From the NCBI GenBank assembly GCA_050180235.1, contig JBFXEJ010000004.1, forward strand, positions 62,001 through 126,000: 64,000 nucleotides of DNA, given 5' to 3'. How positions within the stretch are numbered: the stretch's first letter is position 1; every line of letters begins with the position of its first letter. Positions 17,912 to 25,226 of this stretch are shown one piece after another. This stretch comes from JAABRU01 sp050180235 (GTDB lineage Bacteria; Desulfobacterota; Desulfobacteria; Desulfobacterales; Desulfococcaceae). Under the pieces are notes generated by a model, which was not told the DNA's origin, ran no database searches, and saw only the letters and a list, made by a program, of their open reading frames with translations. Both the position numbers and the translations under genes were made by a program.

Positions 17912-18044
17912 AATAATATCAATCCTTACAGATTTTTTCGCACGGTGTCAGCACCGGATCAATGGATTTGACCCACTGTCAAAGTTTTTACCGTAAAGGA
18001 CACAAGTCTGATTTTTATTTGCAATTTCAAAACAGTCGATGACG

Positions 18045-19115
18045 TTATGGGGCTTTGGCATCAGAAATCCGGGAAAGCCTGACACCTGTAATCATTGCTG
18101 AAAGCAGCCCGATCAGAATGACCGGAAAGACCTGAATGGCATGGTTGGCAAGGGTGAAACCTGCTGCATCCGGGCCGGACAGTCCGAAAAGTGACATGGC
18201 AAATATTCCTCCGGCTTCCCATACTCCCCAGAATCCCGGAACCGAGGGCAGGGCAATGAAAAAGCAGATCAGGATCATCACTGCAAACATTTCCGGAAAA
18301 GACAGGTCAATGCCCGGACATCCCAGAGAAAAAACATAATAGGAAAACGCAGACAGAATCCAGATCATAGCAGACAGAACAGTGCATAAGGTCAGTTTTT
18401 TCCATGATCTCAACAGCATAAAACCAGAAGCAAAACTGTCTGTAAGGCAGGAAATCGGAACAAAGATTTTTTCTGTGAGTTTCTGTTTTGCGGATGCGGA
18501 GAGAAAAAACAGCAGGGACGGTGCTTTCATTATGCACCGCTGTATGAATTTCCGGCTTTTGTCTGCCGTGACACAAATAATTCCCGCTATAAGCAGCACA
18601 GCCAGTTTCAGCATTCCGCTTTCAATCCTATCCAGAGTTTCCCTGTTCAGATGAATATCGTTGAAAATGATCTCCGTGTCAGTGCCAATTTCCACATGTG
18701 CCATGACAATGAGCAAAAAAGACAGCAGAAGCAGAAGATCAAAAATCCGTTCTGCGGCCACCGTTGCCAGTCCGGTGGAAAGCGGAACCTGTGTATTGCG
18801 GTTCAGAATCAGGGGACGGGCCAGTTCACCCACTCTGCCCGGAAGAATGCAGTTGAGCATGAAACCGATCATCAGGGGATGAAACGCGGCCCAGAAGGAA
18901 AGGGGACAGACAGAACCCACAATCATCTGCCAGCGGAGTGTTCTAAGAGAAAAACTGATAAATATAATGATAACAGAGGGAATCACCCAGAGCCATTGAA
19001 TGGAAGCCATATAGGACAGGAGATCGTCGAGCGGGACATTCCTGAACGCCAGCCACAGCGCCGGTATGGAGATAAGCAGGCCGGGGATAAGGGAAATCAG
19101 GGTTTTGTTTTTCAT
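18045..19115 (-). CDS. Lysylphosphatidylglycerol synthase-like integral membrane protein (UPF0104)
   Basis: 356 residues from MKNKTLISLIPG, with about eight hydrophobic segments. Family hallmarks are SFSLRTLRWQMIVG, the LPGRVGELARP motif and PSVPGFWGVWEAGG near the C-terminus. This is the flippase/membrane module of MprF (AglD) without a synthase domain. In stand-alone form it is often linked to polyprenyl or phospholipid flipping and glycan pathways. It follows ribF on the same strand; an alternative start at 19148 would leave eight bases between them. Confidence 0.85.
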   Translation of the reverse strand: MKNKTLISLIPGLLISIPALWLAFRNVPLDDLLSYMASIQWLWVIPSVIIIFISFSLRTLRWQMIVGSVCPLSFWAAFHPLMIGFMLNCILPGRVGELARPLILNRNTQVPLSTGLATVAAERIFDLLLLLSFLLIVMAHVEIGTDTEIIFNDIHLNRETLDRIESGMLKLAVLLIAGIICVTADKSRKFIQRCIMKAPSLLFFLSASAKQKLTEKIFVPISCLTDSFASGFMLLRSWKKLTLCTVLSAMIWILSAFSYYVFSLGCPGIDLSFPEMFAVMILICFFIALPSVPGFWGVWEAGGIFAMSLFGLSGPDAAGFTLANHAIQVFPVILIGLLSAMITGVRLSRISDAKAP

Positions 19116-19156
19116 CTGGTGATATGCAGACACAGGTTCAGGCAGCAAAGCCCTTA

Positions 19157-20092
19157 TTATAAGGAAAGGATATTCCGTGAAGTCTGAATATCCCGGTGAA
19201 TCTGGGCAGACAGTTCGTCTATGCCGGAAAATTTCTTTTCATCCCGGATACGGTGAACAAAATTGACCCGGATTTTTTCTCCGTATATATTTTTGTCAAA
19301 ATCAAGAATATGCACTTCCACCGTAAAAACATGGTCATCAAAGGTGGGACTGTATCCGATATTGGCAACCCCTTTGTACCGCTGGCCGTGAATCTCCGCA
19401 ATTACCGCATACACACCGGTTTTGGGAGCCAGTTCATCATAAAGTCTGATATTGGCTGTGGGACATCCCAGGAGTTTGCCGCCCCGGTTCCTGCCATGCT
19501 CCACTTTTCCCCGAATCTGGTAATATCTTCCCAGCATCTTCTGCGCCCATTCCACCTGTCCTTCCATAACCAGTTCCCGGATGCGCGTACTGCTGATCCG
19601 CTCGGAACCGTTGGCAGGTGGCTGTATCCAGTCCGCAACAATGAGTTCAAACCCCAGACGGGCCGATGAATTTCTCAGATAACCCAGATCCCCTTCCCGG
19701 TTTCTGCCAAAGGAATAATCCCCGCCTGCCACAAATGCCTTCATGCCGATGCGTCCAATCAGGATTTTTTCCAGAAAATCCGCAGCAGAGATGGTGGCAA
19801 ACTCTTTGGTGAAGGGAATACAGATCAGGTAATCCAGTCCTGCCCGTTCAATCAGTTCCACTTTCTGCTCATACAGTGTAATCAGGGGCGGATGGCCGTT
19901 GGGTTTGAGCACCCGGATGGGATGGGGTTCAAAGGTCATGGCGACAGATGTTCCGTGAATTTCATCTGTTTTTTCAATTACTTCATGAAAAAGTGCCTGA
20001 TGCCCCAGATGAACCCCGTCAAAATTTCCGATGGTCACCACGGCATTTGCAAATGGTTTATCTATTTTTTCAATGCCTTGTATCAGTTTCAT
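19157..20092 (-). CDS. ribF: Bifunctional riboflavin kinase / FAD synthetase
   Basis: 311 residues. It converts riboflavin to FMN and FAD. The N-terminal adenylyltransferase domain shows VVTIGNFDGVHLGHQ and the ISSTRIREL motif. The C-terminal flavokinase domain has GRNRGGKLLGCPTANI and YKGVANIGYSPTF. Length is typical. It would supply the FAD that a BLUF photoreceptor (24162-25226) needs, though this is a housekeeping role and not a local pathway. Confidence 0.96.
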   Translation of the reverse strand: MKLIQGIEKIDKPFANAVVTIGNFDGVHLGHQALFHEVIEKTDEIHGTSVAMTFEPHPIRVLKPNGHPPLITLYEQKVELIERAGLDYLICIPFTKEFATISAADFLEKILIGRIGMKAFVAGGDYSFGRNREGDLGYLRNSSARLGFELIVADWIQPPANGSERISSTRIRELVMEGQVEWAQKMLGRYYQIRGKVEHGRNRGGKLLGCPTANIRLYDELAPKTGVYAVIAEIHGQRYKGVANIGYSPTFDDHVFTVEVHILDFDKNIYGEKIRVNFVHRIRDEKKFSGIDELSAQIHRDIQTSRNILSL

Positions 20093-20121
20093 TTTTTCTG
20101 CATTTTCCTTTTAAATTTGCC

Positions 20122-20150
20122 TTGACATAAAATCAGAATCGGTATATATA
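20122..20150 (+). promoter_or_regulatory. Sigma-70 promoter for tRNA-Leu
   Basis: TTGACA at 20122-20127, a 17-base spacer and TATATA at 20145-20150, followed by the GC-rich discriminator GCGC. That discriminator is typical of growth-rate-controlled stable-RNA promoters. The start would lie about 35 bases before the mature tRNA. Confidence 0.8.
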
Positions 20151-20191
20151 GCGCACATCCTGATCGAAATCAATCTTTTTTCTGTCAGAAT

Positions 20192-20278
20192 GCCGAAGTG
20201 GTGGAATTGGTAGACACGCTAGGTTCAGGGTCTAGTGGGGGTTCCCCCGTGGAAGTTCGAGTCTTCTCTTCGGCACCA
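20192..20278 (+). tRNA. tRNA-Leu (anticodon CAG)
   Basis: 87 bases including encoded CCA. The acceptor stem GCCGAAG pairs with CTTCGGC. The anticodon stem CTAGG/TCTAG holds the loop TTCAGGG with anticodon CAG. A long variable arm (class II) GTGGGGGTTCCCCC is present, and the T arm has GTTCGAGTC. A terminator follows, and an AT-rich island begins immediately after. Confidence 0.95.
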
Positions 20279-20288
20279 CAAAAATAAT

Positions 20289-20326
20289 AAAGGAGTTTGC
20301 CGGAAATCCGGCAACTCCTTTTTTAT
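20289..20326 (+). terminator. Terminator after tRNA-Leu
   Basis: AAAGGAGTTTGCCGG and CCGGCAACTCCTTTTTT pair with one bulged T around a short AAAT loop. Confidence 0.85.
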
Positions 20327-20431
20327 TTTCCTGCGTCTGGGTTCTGCCATTTTCGGATGAGTGAACAAAACCTGCTTAATCCGGTCTTGATAAATCATTC
20401 CGCATGTATTGAATTTTTCTGTTTTTTGTGC

Positions 20432-20458
20432 TTGACACAAACCTCCCTTATATAATAT
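20432..20458 (+). promoter_or_regulatory. Possible promoter for the island methyltransferase
   Basis: TTGACA at 20432-20437 and TAATAT at 20453-20458 with a 15-base spacer. The leader to the ATG at 20633 would be about 165 bases and contains the hairpin TTATCAG/CTGATAA (20549-20573). Confidence 0.4.
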
Positions 20459-20564
20459 ATTTTATTTACTTGGATAAGATAGAGAGATATTGAAAAAGGG
20501 AAAATTTGTCAGGACAAAGTTTCCCTGATAAGTGGAGTTTTGGGTGTTATCAGAGCAAACTGAC

Positions 20565-20583
20565 CTGATAATCAATGGTTATG
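20565..20583 (+). repeat. 19-base motif shared with the leader at 58996
   Basis: CCTGATAATCAATGGTTAT occurs here, 49 bases before one AT-rich gene, and again at 58996-59014, 27 bases before another AT-rich gene. In both places the 5' part can pair with a preceding short arm. Confidence 0.7.
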
Positions 20584-20632
20584 GTGCTTTAAGTAAATTG
20601 TTCACAAATACTTTAAAATAGGAGATTGCTAA

Positions 20633-21547
20633 ATGTCTGCTTTCAAAACTGTTCCTTTATCGCTTGATTGGTTTACAAATAACATGGATGAATACCTAAA
20701 ACGGGATGAATTCATTCAATTTCAGGAAGTAGTCGGTTTTGACTACAGAGATATTATAGATAAATCAGAAAGAGGAAATATCGCAAAAAAAATGTGCGAG
20801 CATTCTTCTCTTTTTTATGAAATTGGGAGAAATAAAGGGGGAGCCTTCTTCCCTGAAAAAGTATATCGTGAAGATGCGAATTTTTATAATTCTGCGCCGA
20901 AACAAATTCCCGAAGCAGATATGATTTTTATGTACAGACCAATGTGCTATTCTCTTCGGCTTCGATATAAAACTCTTAACAGAGTAATAATCCCATATAT
21001 TTTGGATACAAAATTAAAAAATAGAGAAGGAATCGTTTTAGGAAATTTAGGTTCCGGGTTGGGTAAAGATCTTGAATATGCCTCTCTGCATTATGATGGG
21101 AAAATACAAAAAATCATTAATATTGATATTGACCCCGATGTTGTAAAAATCGGAAATCAAAACATTCCTGAAAAAATAAAAGATAAAGTAAAATATTATA
21201 ACACAAACCTTATGAAAGGGAATCCGAAAAAACTTCCTTATGATTTTGTACTAATGATTGGAATTATCTGTCCGCTAACGGATGAATCTACTGAACGTCT
21301 GCTTCAGTTGGTTTATAAACAAATGGCTCCGAATGGAATCATAGCGGTTTCGACGTCATCACATAAAATGGAAAAACATGACCCCTTTTGTAGCATTGGA
21401 ATTCAGGTATGCGCTGAATGGTCCTTAAATTGCAGAAATGAAGATAAATTATACACAACTTTGAAAAATTCTGGATTTACCGAAATTGAGATTCAACAGG
21501 AGCCAAGTGGTTATAATCTCATAGGAATAGGTACTAAGAAATTATAA
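20633..21547 (+). CDS. Class I SAM-dependent methyltransferase-like protein, AT-rich
   Basis: 304 residues. The centre has a Rossmann SAM-binding signature: NLGSGLGKDLEYA (motif I) followed by INIDIDPDVV (acidic end of strand 2), and YDFVLMIGIICPL at the strand-4 position. About 130 residues precede the fold and are not recognised. Substrate is unknown. Codon use is far more AT-rich than in the flanking housekeeping genes, which suggests transfer. The start has TAGGAG upstream. It is the first gene of the island after tRNA-Leu. Confidence 0.7.
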   Translation: MSAFKTVPLSLDWFTNNMDEYLKRDEFIQFQEVVGFDYRDIIDKSERGNIAKKMCEHSSLFYEIGRNKGGAFFPEKVYREDANFYNSAPKQIPEADMIFMYRPMCYSLRLRYKTLNRVIIPYILDTKLKNREGIVLGNLGSGLGKDLEYASLHYDGKIQKIINIDIDPDVVKIGNQNIPEKIKDKVKYYNTNLMKGNPKKLPYDFVLMIGIICPLTDESTERLLQLVYKQMAPNGIIAVSTSSHKMEKHDPFCSIGIQVCAEWSLNCRNEDKLYTTLKNSGFTEIEIQQEPSGYNLIGIGTKKL

Positions 21548-21597
21548 ATGAGGCTGTTGTTTGAAACGCCCCATAACCCGGAGCTCCAGCGGATTTG

Positions 21598-22198
21598 CAG
21601 TAAGTAGGGTGGGTGTAGCGCAAGCGAAACCCACCATTTTTTGAGAATTTTCAAATCCCAATGGTGGGTTACGCTCCGCTGCACCCACCCTGCACAACTG
21701 GTTTTTGGTTGCCGCATCAGCGGGTGGCAACTTGTTTTAAATGATAACAAAAAGATGTTTATAGGAATATTGAAGTCTTCCAATACACTTTTTATTTATG
21801 TGACAAGGTGAGAAAATGCCTGAAATGATTACACCCGAAATTTATAAAAAACTTGAAGAAATCGGTTTTGAAGAATATGAAATCAGCACATTTCAGATGA
21901 TTCATGAGCTGAAAACAAGAAAATATGAGTTTGATATTAAACAGCTTATAAACAGAATTGCTTTTGATAATCTGTCAGAGGGAATTGCCGAAACTTTTGA
22001 AAACAATAAATGGACTGAGGAAAATTTTTTTGACATTGTTGAAACATACAGAAAAGAAAATTTGAGAGTTGTAATCGATACCAATATTCTTTTTTCGGCT
22101 TTAAATCCGAAAAGCCGTTATTATCCGATTATTGAAAACTTTCGTTCAGAGAGATTCAGCCTGCCGGTTTCAACAGATGTTCTTCTTGAATATGAGGA
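21598..22198 (+). repeat. 0.6-kb direct duplication, copy 1
   Basis: Matches 23543-24143 at a constant offset of 1945 bases with only scattered substitutions and no gaps seen. It contains a palindromic element and the first 380 bases of a PIN-domain gene. Confidence 0.9.
21606..21690. repeat. Long palindrome (family E) in duplication copy 1
   Basis: GGTGGGTGTAGCGCAAGCG and its near-complement CGCTCCGCTGCACCCACC flank a core with AACCCACCATT and AATGGTGGGTT. The same element occurs in the second duplication copy near 23551. Confidence 0.75.
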
Positions 22199-22465
22199 AA
22201 TTCTGCAAAGAGTTTTCCTGAAAGGCTGCTGGAACATTTCTGGATTTTTCTTCTGACTTCGGAAAACGTATTTTTCATCAGCCAGACATTCAGGTTTCAG
22301 CTTCCTTTTGCAGACGGGGATGATGAAAAATCTGTTGACTGTGCAGTGTGCGGAAATGCCGGGTTTCTGATTACAAACGACAGGCATTTCAATATTCTGA
22401 AAAATACTGAATTCCCAAAACTGGAAGTTGTCAAAGCAGAGGATTTTATCAGAAAGTATCTTTAG
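21816..22465 (+). pseudogene. PIN-domain gene with antitoxin-like N-terminal part, frameshifted
   Basis: The intact frame runs 21816-22256 (146 residues), but homology continues in another frame to TAG 22463-22465. The PIN start motif is RVVIDTNILFSAL near residue 86. The rest (GDDEKSVDCAVCGNAGFLITNDRHFNIL) appears only after adding one T in the T-run near 22213-22216. About 80 residues precede the PIN domain and could be a fused antitoxin. Restored, it would be about 216 residues. PIN proteins are usually ribonuclease toxins. The break may be real decay or a sequencing error. Confidence 0.75.
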
Positions 22466-22519
22466 CAATCTGAAAAAAATGAAAAATATAGTGTTTAAGA
22501 TAATTATTTTGGGTAGGAT

Positions 22520-22584
22520 GTTGGGGTGAACGGAGTGAACCCCAACATCCTGATTCAGTTGGGGTTCACTCCGTTCACCCCAAC
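22520..22584. repeat. 27-base perfect inverted repeat
   Basis: Arms at 22520-22546 and 22558-22584 are exact complements. Each arm is itself palindromic (GTTGGGGTGAAC and GTGAACCCCAAC). It lies between the PIN pseudogene and the small peptide gene and could act as a terminator or a mobile palindrome. Confidence 0.8.
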
Positions 22585-22642
22585 CTGCGTGAAACTGCGG
22601 GAAACCCCAAAAATATTTTTTAAAGGCTATAGGTGAGAGACG

Positions 22643-22825
22643 ATGAGCATAGTATTTGATTTGACTACATATGAAGGTATCAATAACAGTATTGTTTGTG
22701 ATGTTGATAGTGAAAATTCAAAAACACTTCATGCAGGAACTCTCGCAGGCGCTGTTATTAGTCCTTTATTTTTAGGTGTGGCAGTAGGTTGTACTATCGG
22801 AGGGCTTATAGGTTGTTTTTTATAG
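22643..22825 (+). CDS. Small glycine-rich hydrophobic peptide
   Basis: 60 residues. The N-terminal half is polar (MSIVFDLTTYEGINN). The C-terminal half is a hydrophobic glycine-zipper segment (AGTLAGAVISPLFLGVAVG, then CTIGGLIGCFL). AGGTGAGAG precedes the ATG. The shape resembles small membrane toxins or bacteriocin-like peptides, but there is no double-glycine leader and no family is recognised. Its 3' end overlaps the start region of the DUF4258 gene, so the two are probably coupled. Confidence 0.55.
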   Translation: MSIVFDLTTYEGINNSIVCDVDSENSKTLHAGTLAGAVISPLFLGVAVGCTIGGLIGCFL

Positions 22826-23130
22826 AAGAAGTTTTATCCGCATTTCACAAAGAAGTGCTGTTCACCTCACATGCGTTGCATCAGATGAATCTTCCTGAAA
22901 GGATGATTACCAAACAGGAAGTAAAGGAAACTGTTTTGTACGGAGAGATTATTGAAGATTACCAGCAGGATATACGGGGACACAGTTGTTTGTTCATGCG
23001 GGCAGTCAGTCCTAACCGGATAATCCATGTTGTATGTTCGCCCAAAAAAGAATATCTGACAATTGTTTCTGCTTATTTACCAAGCCATGAAAAATGGGAA
23101 TCTGACTGGAAAACAAGAAAAACTGTGTAA
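22813..23130 (+). CDS. DUF4258 domain protein (toxin-like)
   Basis: About 105 residues from a TTG start with GGAGGG nine bases upstream; another TTG at 22789 is possible and no suitable ATG exists. The core FTSHALHQMNLPERMITKQE, ETVLYGEIIEDY and HVVCSPKKEYLTIVSAYLP is typical of DUF4258, a family often paired with small zinc-finger antitoxin-like proteins. It overlaps the peptide gene upstream and is 11 bases from the YgiT-type gene downstream. Function is inferred from pairing only. Confidence 0.75.
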   Translation: MFFIEEVLSAFHKEVLFTSHALHQMNLPERMITKQEVKETVLYGEIIEDYQQDIRGHSCLFMRAVSPNRIIHVVCSPKKEYLTIVSAYLPSHEKWESDWKTRKTV

Positions 23131-23141
23131 AAGAGATAAAT

Positions 23142-23414
23142 ATGGAATGCTATTATTGTAAAGGCGAGTTAAAAGAAGGGGTTGTTCCCTACTTTGTAAA
23201 ACGGAAAGGCTACCAGATTGTAATTGACAGAGTACCGGCATATGTCTGCAGTCAGTGCGGTGAATATCTGTTTCGGGAAAAAGAGGTTGACCTGATTCAG
23301 GAAATTATTTCTGCTATGGAGCAGAAAGTAGCACTGATAATACCTGAAAAAGCCAGTCATGCTTACATCTGTAAAGAAAGTTATTCTGATGTTCCCATCC
23401 ATCAGGCTGTATAA
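23142..23414 (+). CDS. YgiT-type zinc-finger protein (MqsA-like N-terminal domain)
   Basis: 90 residues with two CxxC knuckles, CYYCKGEL at the N-terminus and CSQCGEYL near residue 37, the zinc-binding layout of YgiT/MqsA antitoxins. No HTH domain follows, so it lacks the MqsA DNA-binding half. The DUF4258/YgiT gene pair is a common toxin-antitoxin-like arrangement. RBS is weak (AAAGAG). Confidence 0.8.
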   Translation: MECYYCKGELKEGVVPYFVKRKGYQIVIDRVPAYVCSQCGEYLFREKEVDLIQEIISAMEQKVALIIPEKASHAYICKESYSDVPIHQAV

Positions 23415-23432
23415 CAGGCAAAAACACCTAAT

Positions 23433-23529
23433 GGCCTGTAACGAAATAAACTGAACAATAATATTCTCTGAAACCTTTCTTTAAGCGGGTTTAAACTTGA
23501 AAATTGAACAGGTTATTTCGTTACAGGCC
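23433..23529. repeat. 97-base element with 17-base terminal inverted repeats
   Basis: The exact ends are GGCCTGTAACGAAATAA and TTATTTCGTTACAGGCC. Flanks CCTAA on the left (two bases off) and CCTAA on the right could be target duplications. It lies between the YgiT gene and the second duplication copy. Confidence 0.8.
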
Positions 23530-23542
23530 CTAACCAGCCGGT

Positions 23543-24143
23543 CAGTAAGCAGTGTGGGTGCAGCGCAAGCGAAACCCACCATTTTTTGAGAATTTTCAAA
23601 TCCCAATGGTGGGTTACGCTCCGCTGCACCCACCCTGCACAACTGGTTTTTGGTTGCCGCATCAGCGGGTGGCAACCTGTTTTAAATGATAACAAAAAGA
23701 TGTTTACAGGAATATTGAAATCTTCCAATACACTTTTTATTTCTGTGACAGGGTGAGAAAATGTCTGAAATGATTACACCCGAAATTTATAAAAAACTTG
23801 AAGAAATCGGCTTTGAAGAATATGAAATCAGCACATTTCAGATGATTCATGAGCTGAAAACAAGAAAATATGAGTTTGATATTAAACAGCTTATAAACAG
23901 AATTGCTTTTGATAATCTGTCAGAGGGAATTGCCGAAACTTTTGAAAACAATAAATGGACTGAGGAAAATTTTTTTGACATTGTTGAAACATACAGAAAA
24001 GAAAATTTGAGAGTTGTAATCGATACCAATATTCTTTTTTCGGCTTTAAATCCGAAAAGCCGTTATTATCCGATTATTGAAAACTTTCGTTCAGAGAGAT
24101 TCAGCCTGCTGGTTTCAACAGCTATTCTTCTTGAATATGAGGA
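23543..24143 (+). repeat. 0.6-kb direct duplication, copy 2
   Basis: Counterpart of 21598-22198. Its right boundary falls inside the PIN gene, and new sequence with a ribosome site for the cyclase gene begins there. Confidence 0.9.
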
Positions 24144-24165
24144 TCGGGGGAGTATCAGAATATGA
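23761..24165 (+). pseudogene. Truncated second copy of the PIN-domain gene
   Basis: 134 residues. The first 126 are nearly identical to the copy at 21816 (M-S-EMITPEIYKK; DTNILFSAL kept). The frame then leaves the duplication and ends after DRGSIRI. More than half of the PIN fold, including the later acidic residues, is missing, so it cannot be an active nuclease. It could still make the N-terminal antitoxin-like part. Its TGA stop overlaps the ATG of the cyclase gene (ATGA), so it may couple translation into it. Confidence 0.8.
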
Positions 24166-25226
24166 AACGACTTACTTATATCAGCAGGCTCAATATGCCA
24201 CTTTCTGAGAATGAAATTAAAGAAATCGGTATTATTTCAAGTCGGAATAACCAAAAACAGGACATTACAGGGGTTCTGATTTATTTCAGAGAGTTATTTT
24301 TTCAGATTATCGAGGGAGATGATGTAAAAATTGATTGTTTATATGAAAAAATCGGACAGGATAAACGGCATGCAGATATTTTATGCCTGAAAACAGAATA
24401 TCAGGTTGAAGACCGTTATTTTCCAAACTGGTCTATGAATGTTATCAATCTCGACAATAATACGGATGCGCTGATTTACCCTGTTAAAATTTTGTTACAA
24501 ACCATTACAGAATCTCACGGTATAATTGAACAATATACACAGCCTGCAGTTTTAAAGATCATCAGCAGAGGAATTAATCCGCTTACCGTACCTGCCAGGA
24601 CGGTTGAAAAAATTATCCTGTTTGCTGATATTGTTTCGTTTTCTGCAATCAGTGAAAATCTGCCTGTTGAACTGATTGCCCTGATGATTAACCGTTATCT
24701 TGAAATCTCCAGCGAAATTATTACGGCAATGGGCGGAGAGGTTACCAAATATATCGGAGATTGTGTTATGGCGTATTTTGCTCCTGAAATGGCAGATAAT
24801 GCTGTTCAAGCCTGTTTAACTGTTTTAAGCGAATTGGAAAAAGCAAGGCAGTCTGCTAATAAAAACAGTCCGATCCGGCTGCTGTATAGCGGATTCGGAT
24901 TGTCTCAGGGCATTGTGATTGAAGGAAATATGGGATCAGCAATTAAAAAGGATTATACAATTTTAGGCGACCCCGTGAATACAGCCGCCAGATTGGAAGC
25001 ATTGACACGAACTGTAAAAAAGGCAATTGTACTATCTGAAAATGTTAAAAACAGCACAAAAGCAGAATGGAATTTCGTATCACTTGGGAGGCATGATTTA
25101 AAAGGAAAAGAAAAAAATTCAGAAGTTTATTACCCTGACCATGAACTGGTGAATAATTTTGATTTAAAAAACAAAATAATACAAGATATTAGGAGTTTAA
25201 GTAAAAAAGAAGGTATCGGAAGATAA
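24162..25226 (+). CDS. BLUF photoactivated adenylate cyclase (bPAC-like)
   Basis: 354 residues. Residues 1-95 form a BLUF blue-light FAD domain beginning MKRLTYISRL, with Tyr6, Asn30, Gln48 and the FPNWSM segment (Trp90, Met92). Residues about 145-320 form a class III cyclase with metal Asp156 and Asp200, base-recognition residues Lys196, Asp264 and Thr266, and Asn273/Arg277. By recall this is bPAC of Beggiatoa offset by one residue (Tyr7, Gln49, Lys197, Asp265, Thr267), and the length (350) agrees. Lys/Asp/Thr predicts ATP rather than GTP. It should make cAMP in blue light, in the cytoplasm. GGGGGAG precedes the ATG. AT-rich, probably acquired. Confidence 0.93.
   Translation: MKRLTYISRLNMPLSENEIKEIGIISSRNNQKQDITGVLIYFRELFFQIIEGDDVKIDCLYEKIGQDKRHADILCLKTEYQVEDRYFPNWSMNVINLDNNTDALIYPVKILLQTITESHGIIEQYTQPAVLKIISRGINPLTVPARTVEKIILFADIVSFSAISENLPVELIALMINRYLEISSEIITAMGGEVTKYIGDCVMAYFAPEMADNAVQACLTVLSELEKARQSANKNSPIRLLYSGFGLSQGIVIEGNMGSAIKKDYTILGDPVNTAARLEALTRTVKKAIVLSENVKNSTKAEWNFVSLGRHDLKGKEKNSEVYYPDHELVNNFDLKNKIIQDIRSLSKKEGIGR

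Larger units (their letters stand above)
17253..18044. other. Repeat-rich intergenic region
   Basis: About 790 bases without a gene. It holds a family D element (17552-17650), a family C element (17774-17911), and several inverted copies of a short motif resembling ACCACAAAGGACACAGAG (near 17378, 17505, 17524 and 17690). All short open frames fall within these repeats. Confidence 0.7.

Noticed and set aside
20225..20440. Short leftward open frame across the tRNA-Leu 3' half
   Set aside because: It overlaps a complete tRNA and its terminator, so coding is implausible.
22257..22465. Readthrough of the PIN gene stop by selenocysteine
   Set aside because: The downstream homology is in a different frame, so a one-base shift and not TGA decoding is needed.
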